Assembly: GCA_046160545.1 (NCBI GenBank)
Contig: JBJXGS010000005.1
Coordinates: 1 to 64,000 of the forward strand
DNA: 64,000 nt
Direction of reading: 5' to 3'
DNA from: JAEUOS01 sp046160545
GTDB lineage: Bacteria; Pseudomonadota; Gammaproteobacteria; Burkholderiales; JAEUOS01
The translations under genes were made by a program, and so were the position numbers. The notes under the pieces are model-generated. The model made no database searches, was not told where the DNA came from, and saw only the letters and a list, made by a program, of their open reading frames with translations. This document shows positions 54,988 to 62,387 of this stretch, in pieces. How positions within the stretch are numbered: the first letter of the stretch is position 1; every line of letters begins with the position of its first letter.

Positions 54988-57171
54988 ATGGGTGTGCGTC
55001 GTTCGATCGGTGCGGGAGTGCTCCTCGTTGCGGGCCTCATCGCAGGCTTGGCCGCTGGGGGCTTGCGTGCCCAGGCCGTGACTCCCGCATCGAATTCTTC
55101 CGCGCCAGCGGGCGCCCCTGCGGTGGACACGCCTCCGGCAGTCGTCGTCACTCCCTTGCAGGTGGCGCAGCCCGCGTTCGATACTCCGGCCTCGGTTGAT
55201 GTGGTGGGCGCCACGCAAATCGGCGGCGCGCAGCGCCAGGTCAACCTTTCAGAAACCCTGTCGCGCGTACCGGGCCTGGTGGTGCAGGATCGGCAGAATT
55301 TCGCCCAGGACCTGCAGATTTCCTCGCGTGGCTTCGGCGCGCGCGCCACCTTCGGCGTGCGCGGCATTCGCCTCATGGCCGATGGCATTCCGGCCAGCAT
55401 GCCCGATGGCCAGGGCCAGGTTTCGCACTTCAGCCTCTCCTCTGCTGCACGCGTGGAAGTTCTGCGCGGTCCATTTTCGGCGCTGTACGGCAATGCTGCT
55501 GGCGGGGTCATCTCGATTACAACTGCCGACCCGGTCGCAGGCTGGCGCGTCGCGCCTTCTCTCATGACCGGCAGCTTCAATACCTGGCGTGCCGGGCTGG
55601 CGGTCTCCGGCGGCGATGCGACGTTGGGTTTCGTTGCCGACATCGCGCGCTTTCGCAGCGACGGCTACCGGGATCACAGCCGCGCTGACCGCGAGTCGGC
55701 GAACTTCAAGCTGCGCGCGGCAGCAGGACCGGCGACGGCGGTCACCGCGATCCTGAATCACCTCTCGATGCCCGGCGTCGAGGATCCGTTGGGCTTGACG
55801 CGAGCCGAAATGCAGGCCGACCCGCGCCAGGCGACGCGCAACGCCTATCGTTTCAACACACGCAAGGACACCGGCCAGACACAGACCGGCGTGGTTGTCG
55901 ATCACGCGATCACGAGCGCTGATCGGCTGCGCCTGTCACTGCACGCTGGCGAGCGGCGCGTGCGCCAGTACCTTGCCATCGAGCCGGGTCCGCAGGCCGC
56001 CGCGACGCACTCGGGCGGTGTGGTCGATCTCGAACGCGGCTACGGCGGCGTCGACGTGCGCTGGGTGCGTCAGGGCTTTCTTGCAGAAGGGGCGTATACG
56101 ATTACCGCGGGCCTGAACTTCGACGCCATGGACGAACGGCGTCGCGGCTTCCAGAACTTCGTCGGCGCCACCCTGGGCGTGCAAGGCGCGCTCAAGCGCG
56201 ACGAGGACAATCGCGTTACGGTCTTCGACCGCTTCGTGCAAGGCGAATGGCAGTTCGCCTCGCGCTGGCGTGCTGCGGGCGGAGTGCGTCATTCTCGAGT
56301 GAGCTTCGACTCGCGCGACAGCTTTATCGCCGGTGCGAATCGCGACGATAGCGGCAACGTGGTCTTCAGCGCCACGACGCCTGCGGCCGGGCTGGTCTTC
56401 CAGGTAAGCGAAAACCTCAATGTCTATGCTTCGGCCGGGCGCGGCTTCGAGACGCCAACCTTCAACGAACTCGCCTACCAGCGTGTCGGCGCCGGGCTCA
56501 ATTTCGGTTTGCGCCCGGCGCAAAGCCGGCAGGCGGAATTCGGGGCCAAGGCCCGCATGGCGGGAGTGCTTGTCAACGCCGCGCTTTTCGCCGCGCGTAC
56601 CTCGGACGAGATCGCGGTGCTCACCAATAGCGGAGGACGCTCGGTGTTCCAGAACGTGGGCCGTACTTCGCGCGACGGCGTCGAACTGGGCGTCACGGCA
56701 CCACTGGGCCGGGGCTTCACGCTCTATGGCGCCTATACCCAGGTCGAGGCGCGCTATCGCGACGGTTTTCTCACCTGCGTGGCGGTGCCCTGCGCGGCGC
56801 CGACCGTGCCCGTGCCGGCTGGCAACGCGTTGCCGGGTATTCCACGCGAAACCCTTTTCGTCGAACTTGCCTGGCGCGACGCACGGCGCGGATGGCTCCT
56901 CGCGCTCGATGCGCGGCGCGCCGGTGCCGTTGTGGTGGACGACCGCAATTCCGATACCGCGGCGGGCTATACCCTGGTCAATGCGCGCGTGCAATGGCAG
57001 CGCCCGGTTGGCGACTGGGTGCTCGGAGCTTTCGCACGCATCGACAACCTGGGTGATGCACGCTACGCCGGCTCGGTGATCGTCAACGAAACCAATGGTC
57101 GCTTTTTCGAGCCCGCACCAGGGCGCCATTGGGCTCTCGGCGTCTCGGCCGCATGGCGCTGGCAGCGTTGA
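54988..57171 (+). CDS. pqqU: TonB-dependent receptor, PqqU/YncD-like
   Basis: 727 residues. ATG at 54988, three bases after the cytochrome stop; a TTG overlapping that stop is an alternative. Signal peptide to residue 30, plug with RVPGLVVQDRQNFAQDLQIS, SRGFGARATFGVRGIRLMAD, GIPASMPDGQGQVSHFSLSS and VEVLRGPFSALYGNAAGGV, and C-terminal VIVNETNGRFFEPAPGRHW. These match E. coli YncD (PqqU), the PQQ uptake receptor, almost word for word from memory. The neighbouring PQQ-family dehydrogenase supports PQQ scavenging. Confidence 0.9.
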   Translation: MGVRRSIGAGVLLVAGLIAGLAAGGLRAQAVTPASNSSAPAGAPAVDTPPAVVVTPLQVAQPAFDTPASVDVVGATQIGGAQRQVNLSETLSRVPGLVVQDRQNFAQDLQISSRGFGARATFGVRGIRLMADGIPASMPDGQGQVSHFSLSSAARVEVLRGPFSALYGNAAGGVISITTADPVAGWRVAPSLMTGSFNTWRAGLAVSGGDATLGFVADIARFRSDGYRDHSRADRESANFKLRAAAGPATAVTAILNHLSMPGVEDPLGLTRAEMQADPRQATRNAYRFNTRKDTGQTQTGVVVDHAITSADRLRLSLHAGERRVRQYLAIEPGPQAAATHSGGVVDLERGYGGVDVRWVRQGFLAEGAYTITAGLNFDAMDERRRGFQNFVGATLGVQGALKRDEDNRVTVFDRFVQGEWQFASRWRAAGGVRHSRVSFDSRDSFIAGANRDDSGNVVFSATTPAAGLVFQVSENLNVYASAGRGFETPTFNELAYQRVGAGLNFGLRPAQSRQAEFGAKARMAGVLVNAALFAARTSDEIAVLTNSGGRSVFQNVGRTSRDGVELGVTAPLGRGFTLYGAYTQVEARYRDGFLTCVAVPCAAPTVPVPAGNALPGIPRETLFVELAWRDARRGWLLALDARRAGAVVVDDRNSDTAAGYTLVNARVQWQRPVGDWVLGAFARIDNLGDARYAGSVIVNETNGRFFEPAPGRHWALGVSAAWRWQR

Positions 57172-57443
57172 AGCCATTGTGATCCGCCTGATCCACGCAA
57201 CTCGTCGCGGCGTCGATTGGTGACTGGGGATTGGTGCAGCCGTAACCCGTGCGGCGCTAAAATGACAGCCCATCCGCCGGCATCGAGCCGGTTGCGCCGC
57301 AAGCGCTCGGATTCCTGGGTTTCCTGATCCGGCTTAAGCGCTAAAGTCGGCGCGCGGTTGATCCTCGGGCGTCACGCTATGCGGCGAAGCGAACCCGCAG
57401 GTTCTGGTGCCGTGGTTGTTGGCAGAGGGCGAAAGCACTTGGC
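57172..57443 (+). other. Intergenic region, nothing recognised
   Basis: 272 bases between the PqqU-like gene and the DegP-like gene. A possible -10 (TAAAAT near 57258) has no convincing -35. A short GC-rich hairpin (GCCGGCATCGAGCCGG-type, near 57280) is present. No RNA gene, terminator or protein-like frame is supported. Confidence 0.5.
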
Positions 57444-58418
57444 ATGAGCGACGAAAAGCAGTGGGCATTTCCGGAATCGCTGCGCCCCAAGGCGGACGCG
57501 CTGGCCTTCGACCTGGAGCGCGCCCTCGATGCCATGGTGTTGCTGCGCAGCGAGGTTCCGGACGAGGCATTCACAGCCGGCATCCTCGGCACGGAACGCT
57601 CGGGTTACGGGATCGTCATCGATGCGGGTGGCCTGGTCTTGACCATCGGCTATCTGGTCACCGAGGCGCGCTCCATCTGGCTCACCACCAATCGTGGCCG
57701 AACCGTCGCCGCCACGGTGATCGCCTACGACCAGGCGACCGGGTTCGGTCTGGTACAGGCGCTCGCGCGGCTGGATTTGGCGCCGATTCCGCGCGGCACG
57801 GCCAGCGCGCTGCAAAAGGACGATAACGTCACTGTGTTGGGACACGGCGGGCTGGGGCACGCGCTCGCGGCCCAGGTGCTGGCCAAGCGTGAATTTGCCG
57901 GCTACTGGGAATACGTGCTCGACGAGGCGGTGTTCACCTCGCCTGCACATCCGCAATGGGGCGGCACTGCGCTCCTGGATGAGAGCGGGCGCTTGGCCGG
58001 GGTGGGCTCGCTTCTGGTGCAGGAAGAGAGCGACGGCGAAACCCGTCAGGTCAACATGTTCGTCCCCATCGACCTGCTGGAGCCGATACTGCCCTCCCTT
58101 TTGGCGACCGGCAGCAACGGCCTGCCGCCGCGGCCATGGCTGGGCTTTTACGTGCAGGAAGCCGAAGGGCGGCTGGTCGTAGGTGGGGTGGCCGAAGGCG
58201 GTCCGGCGGCCCGCGCTGGTGTCAAGGCGGGGGACCTGGTGCTGGGAGTTGGCGACCAGCGGGTGCGCGGGCTGGCGGTCATGTTCCGCAAGGTTTGGTC
58301 CCTGGGCGCGGCCGGGGTCGAGGTGCCACTGTCCCTGGCGCGCGATGGCGATGTCCTGAGAGTGAGTGTTCGCTCTGTTGATCGGACCGATCTGCTCTGG
58401 AAACCGCGCCTGCATTGA
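57444..58418 (+). CDS. DegP/HtrA-like pseudoprotease with PDZ domain
   Basis: 324 residues. Trypsin-like fold region 40-210 and C-terminal PDZ (about 225-310: LGFYVQEAEGRLVVGGVAEG, GPAARAGVKAGDLVLGVGDQ). The catalytic residues of HtrA are gone: the NHV His position reads TIGYLVTEA, the TDLALL Asp position reads TGFGLVQAL, and the GNSGGPL Ser position reads PQWGGTALL. No signal peptide, so it is probably cytosolic. It likely acts as a peptide- or C-terminus-binding scaffold. The unit is complete without frameshift, so the loss is not a pseudogene artefact. Confidence 0.85.
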   Translation: MSDEKQWAFPESLRPKADALAFDLERALDAMVLLRSEVPDEAFTAGILGTERSGYGIVIDAGGLVLTIGYLVTEARSIWLTTNRGRTVAATVIAYDQATGFGLVQALARLDLAPIPRGTASALQKDDNVTVLGHGGLGHALAAQVLAKREFAGYWEYVLDEAVFTSPAHPQWGGTALLDESGRLAGVGSLLVQEESDGETRQVNMFVPIDLLEPILPSLLATGSNGLPPRPWLGFYVQEAEGRLVVGGVAEGGPAARAGVKAGDLVLGVGDQRVRGLAVMFRKVWSLGAAGVEVPLSLARDGDVLRVSVRSVDRTDLLWKPRLH

Positions 58419-58531
58419 AGCGTGGCACATGTTGATCATTTTTTGCTGGACAGGGCGTGCCGACGCGGTATATTTTTGACCACGCGGCGTTCCACCCACG
58501 GGATGTTGTCAGCGAAGCGAAACCGGCATAC

Positions 58532-59014
58532 ATGACTGATCACGAAGCAACGGGCGACCGGTTCATGCGCTTTCACGCGCTCTACACCGAGATCGTCAAG
58601 GAAGAGTTCGACGCGCTTGAGTTCGCCGAGGACGACTTCTATGCTTTTCAGGTGCTCGACCGCGCGTTCCGGTGCGATAACCAGGAATTGCGCAACCTGG
58701 CTGCCCACCTGCAGACCCAGCGTGAGGCAGCGCTCGAGACCATCACTCTGCGTGCCTCCGAGATCTTCGAGCAAACCAAGCGCCTGCGCACCCTGGAATT
58801 GAAGGTCCTGGAACAGCGTGGCGAGTCCGGCGACCTGGCAGCCCTGGAAGGGGACGGCGGTGCGGCGGTGGTGGCGCCCGCCAAGTCCGAGGTGACCGTC
58901 GAATTCCCGGGCACGGGTCCGCAAACCGTTCCGGACCTGGCGCCCAAGCCTCCAGAAACCGCAGCCGCCGCAGCCGCAGCGCGGGAGCGCCGCCGCCGCA
59001 AGGGCTGGTTCTAG
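58532..59014 (+). CDS. Uncharacterised helical protein
   Basis: 160 residues from the ATG at 58532, or 185 from a GTG at 58457; codon third positions rise in GC after the ATG, which favours the shorter form. MTDHEATGDRFMRFHALYTE then AHLQTQREAALETITLRASE and FEQTKRLRTLELKVLEQRGE suggest a coiled coil. A Pro/Ala-rich middle precedes a basic end (AAARERRRRKGWF). No family recognised. No signal peptide. Confidence 0.6.
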   Translation: MTDHEATGDRFMRFHALYTEIVKEEFDALEFAEDDFYAFQVLDRAFRCDNQELRNLAAHLQTQREAALETITLRASEIFEQTKRLRTLELKVLEQRGESGDLAALEGDGGAAVVAPAKSEVTVEFPGTGPQTVPDLAPKPPETAAAAAAARERRRRKGWF

Positions 59015-59152
59015 GTTTTTGCGTCGCGTTCGCGACGCCAGCAACGATTGACTTTCCATATGCCTGCCAAACGGGCGACGCCGGATGGTAAGTTGCCGGA
59101 TTTGCTTGGCAGGCTATGATTGTTGTCCCGCGATTCCTAAGGACCACCTAGC

Positions 59153-59812
59153 ATGCTCAAACTCTACTATGCACCGGGCGCATGCTCGCTCGTGCCCCAC
59201 ATCAGTCTGGAAGCAGTCAAGGCGGCCTGCGGTGAGGATTTCGAACCCGCGTTGATCAAATTCCAAAAGGGGGAGCACAAGACCCCGGAATACCTGGCGC
59301 TCAACCCGAACGGGCAGGTGCCCGTGCTGGTGGCAGAGGGCGGGCCGCTGACGCAGGTTCCGGCGATCAGCGACTACCTCGATCGACGCTTTCCGGCTGC
59401 AGGCTTGCTGCCGACTGAGCCCTGGCAACGTGCGCAGGCGCTCTCGCTTCTGGTGTGGTTGAACAACTCGGTCCATCCCACTTTTACGCACGTGTTTCGG
59501 CCCGAGAAGTTCGTCGAAGGCGAATCTGCGCAGGCCGATGTCAAGCGCCACAACCTGGGTGTCTACCGTACCCTGCTGGAGCGCATCCAGGGAATGGTCG
59601 AAAAGGCTTCGCCATGGCTGAGTGGCGCAAAGCCCGGCGTGGTCGACTACTACGCTCTGGTGCTGTTCCGCTGGGGCGGCATGGGTGGTATCGACCCCGA
59701 CCTTCTGCCTGCCTACCGGGACTACGCGGCGCGCCTTGCCGCTCTGCCGCCGGTCGCTGCGGCGCTTGCGCGCGAGGGGCTGCCGCTCTCGCTGTACAAG
59801 AAGCCCGCCTGA
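59153..59812 (+). CDS. Glutathione S-transferase
   Basis: 219 residues, CTAAGGA ribosome site. Thioredoxin-fold N-terminus LKLYYAPGACSLVPHISLEA (beta-class-like Cys-10/Ser-11 region) and NGQVPVLVAEGGPLTQVPAI (cis-Pro loop), then an all-helical C-terminal domain starting near residue 90. It conjugates or reduces electrophiles with glutathione in the cytosol. It stands alone; promoter not assigned. Confidence 0.92.
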   Translation: MLKLYYAPGACSLVPHISLEAVKAACGEDFEPALIKFQKGEHKTPEYLALNPNGQVPVLVAEGGPLTQVPAISDYLDRRFPAAGLLPTEPWQRAQALSLLVWLNNSVHPTFTHVFRPEKFVEGESAQADVKRHNLGVYRTLLERIQGMVEKASPWLSGAKPGVVDYYALVLFRWGGMGGIDPDLLPAYRDYAARLAALPPVAAALAREGLPLSLYKKPA

Positions 59813-59963
59813 GGGCGGTAGCACCGGCACGCGCGCCGCGTCCGTCCCGGGCGCCCGCGCGACTGCACGACTTGTCGCACAATCCATGATTGCGGCGCGC
59901 TGCCGGCGGCGCAATGCAGCCGGCAGCGAAGGTCGCGCGCCCGCGAATCGAGGAGGAAATTGC

Positions 59964-61079
59964 ATGCGCATCACCGAGTTCATGGTCTCGAGGAAGGACC
60001 TGAAGACCGTGCGCTCGGCGGCTCGCGAGGTGCCCGGCGGGCCCGATAAGTCTACGGTCCGGCTGCGCGTCGATCGTTTTGCGCTTACTGCCAACAACAT
60101 TTCCTACGGCGCCTTTGGCGAGGCCATGCATTACTGGGATTTTTTCCCGGCGGCCGAGGCCGGCTGGGGCATCATCCCGGTGTGGGGTTTTGCCGAAGTC
60201 GAGGCGTCCGCGTGCGACGGCGTGGTCGTTGGCGAGCGCTTTTACGGCTATTGGCCGATGGCCAGTCACGCAATCCTGACACCGGACCGGGTCACCAAGA
60301 GCGGATTTGCCGATTGCGCGCCACATCGCCGCGCGCTGCACGAGGTCTACAACAGATACCAGCGCTGCGCCGGCAATCCGGACTACCGCGTGGAGGACGA
60401 GGCGCACGTCATGCTGCTCTGGCCGCTTTTCGCGACCTCGTTTTTGATCGATGACTTCCTGGCCGACAATGATTTCTTCGGTGCGCGGACCGTGGTGCTC
60501 TCCAGTGCCTCGTCAAAGACCGCCATGGGGACGGCATTCTGCCTGTCCCATCACGCGCGCGGCAGGCCGGGACTCGAAGTCATCGGCCTGACCTCGGCGG
60601 CCAATCGCGCCTTTGTCGAGCGTCTCGGTGTCTACGATCGTGTACTTGAATACGATGCGCTGGCGGCGTTGCCAGAGGAAACCGCCGCGGTGTATGTCGA
60701 CATGTCCGGCAGCGCGCGCGTGCGCGCCGCGCTGCACGAGCACTTCGGCTATCACCTCAAGTACTCCTGCGCTGTCGGCGGCACGCACTGGGAGTCGTTC
60801 GGCGGTGCGTCCGGGTTGCCCGGGCCGCGGCCGGTGCTGTTTTTTGCGCCGGCGCAGATCAAGAAGCGCAACGCAGACTGGGGCGAGCCCGAGCTGCAGG
60901 CACGCATTGGCGCGGCCTGGAAGGCCTTCATGCAGCCGGTCAGCGGTGCTGCCGGCCACGCGCCGTGGGTGCGCGCCATCGAGACTGCCGGATCGGCGGC
61001 GGTTGAAAAGGTCTATCGCGACCTGCTGGAGGGGCGTGTGCCGCCGGATGAAGGGCATATCCTGTCGCTGGCCGCCTGA
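59964..61079 (+). CDS. DUF2855 family protein
   Basis: 371 residues with AGGAGGA before the ATG. MDR-like arrangement without a zinc site: RVDRFALTANNISYGAFGEA, FWGFAEVEAS-type strand (VWGFAEVEASACDGVVVGER), YGYWPMASHAILTPDRV, VLSSASSKTAMGTAFCL and CAVGGTHWESFGG. These features match DUF2855. Function unknown in any organism; the fold suggests an oxidoreductase-like protein binding a nucleotide through SSASSKTA. Confidence 0.88.
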   Translation: MRITEFMVSRKDLKTVRSAAREVPGGPDKSTVRLRVDRFALTANNISYGAFGEAMHYWDFFPAAEAGWGIIPVWGFAEVEASACDGVVVGERFYGYWPMASHAILTPDRVTKSGFADCAPHRRALHEVYNRYQRCAGNPDYRVEDEAHVMLLWPLFATSFLIDDFLADNDFFGARTVVLSSASSKTAMGTAFCLSHHARGRPGLEVIGLTSAANRAFVERLGVYDRVLEYDALAALPEETAAVYVDMSGSARVRAALHEHFGYHLKYSCAVGGTHWESFGGASGLPGPRPVLFFAPAQIKKRNADWGEPELQARIGAAWKAFMQPVSGAAGHAPWVRAIETAGSAAVEKVYRDLLEGRVPPDEGHILSLAA

Positions 61080-61131
61080 TGCCCTTTTGGTCCGCGCGCG
61101 GGGTGCCGCGTCGACCGCCCCTACTCTCTGA

Positions 61132-62361
61132 TTGAAGGTCTTGACGGACACGTACGCGCCTTTTCGCCATCGCGACTACCGGCTCTTCATCGCGATGGTG
61201 CTGATCAGTTCTCTCTCGCAGCAGGCGCTGGCGGTTGCGGTCGGCTGGGACATCTACGAGCGTACCGGGTCGGCTCTCGCGCTTGGCTGGGTGGGGCTGG
61301 CGCAGTTCATTCCCGTGCTCGCATTCTTCCTGCCAGCCGGGCAGCTGGCGGATCGCCACGACCGCAGGCTCGTGGTGGCGGCGAGTCTGGTGATCTGGGT
61401 CGGCGCCTCGCTCCTTCTGGTTCTCGCGGCATGGCACGCGCTGCCGGTGGCCTGGATGTACGCCGCCGTTGCCCTGGTCGGCCTGTCGACGGTGCTCAAT
61501 CGTGCCGGGCGCGATGCCCTGCTCGCGCAATTGGTGCCGCCCGAGATCCTGGCCCGAGCGGTCATGTGGAATAGCACCGTGTTTCAGACCGCGTCGGTGG
61601 TCGGGCCGGCGCTGGCAGGGCTCCTGATCGCCAGCGTCCATTCTGCCGTGGCGGTCTACGTCATGAACCTGGCCGGGATGCTCGTGGCCATGGGGCTTGC
61701 GCTGGCCATCCGCGCACGCGCCGCGCACGTCGAGCGACGCCCTTCGACATGGCGCGACCTGTTCGGCGGCCTGGCCCATGTGTGGCGCACCAAAGTCATC
61801 CTGGGTCTTGTGAGCATCGATCTTTTCGCGGTGCTCCTGGGGGGGGCCACCGCCCTCATGCCGATCTTTGCCAAGGACATCCTGCACGTGGGCCCTGCGG
61901 GCCTGGGCTGGCTGTCGGCCGGGCCGGCGATCGGCGCGGTGCTGGCCGCGCTGGCGACCGCGCGGGGCTGGCGCAGCACGCCGCCACATGCCGGCCGCGC
62001 CTTCTTGTGGGCAGTGGCCGTGTTCGGCGCCGCGACCATCGTCTTCGGCCTGTCGCGATGGTTCTGGTTGTCGCTGGTGGCGCTGATCGTGCTGGGTGCA
62101 GCCGACAACATCGGCGCGGTGATCCGCCAGACCGCAGTGCAACTTTTCACTCCGGATGAACTGCGCGGGCGCGTATCAGCGGTCAACCGTGTCTTCATCA
62201 GTTCTTCCAACGAACTGGGCGCGGTCGAGTCCGGTGTGCTGGCAAGCCTGACCAGTCCGGTCTTCGCGGTGGTTGCCGGCGGTGTGGCGACCGTGTGCAT
62301 CGCCGCCTCGGCGACGCGCATATTCCCGCAACTGCGCGACCTGAAGACGATCATGCGCTAG
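61132..62361 (+). CDS. MFS transporter (EntS-like)
   Basis: 409 residues, about 12 membrane helices. The MFS loop motif appears as AGQLADRHDRRLVVAASLVI after helix 2, and AVQLFTPDELRGRVSAVNRV after helix 10. The family exports siderophores or drugs. The start is uncertain: TTG at 61132 gives MKVLTDTYAPFRHRDYRLF, and a second TTG nine bases on is also possible; there is no ribosome site. It lies 26 bases upstream of the dehalogenase-like gene, so co-transcription is likely. Confidence 0.88.
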   Translation: MKVLTDTYAPFRHRDYRLFIAMVLISSLSQQALAVAVGWDIYERTGSALALGWVGLAQFIPVLAFFLPAGQLADRHDRRLVVAASLVIWVGASLLLVLAAWHALPVAWMYAAVALVGLSTVLNRAGRDALLAQLVPPEILARAVMWNSTVFQTASVVGPALAGLLIASVHSAVAVYVMNLAGMLVAMGLALAIRARAAHVERRPSTWRDLFGGLAHVWRTKVILGLVSIDLFAVLLGGATALMPIFAKDILHVGPAGLGWLSAGPAIGAVLAALATARGWRSTPPHAGRAFLWAVAVFGAATIVFGLSRWFWLSLVALIVLGAADNIGAVIRQTAVQLFTPDELRGRVSAVNRVFISSSNELGAVESGVLASLTSPVFAVVAGGVATVCIAASATRIFPQLRDLKTIMR

Positions 62362-62387
62362 CGGTATCCCGCCGGCATGATCGTGCT

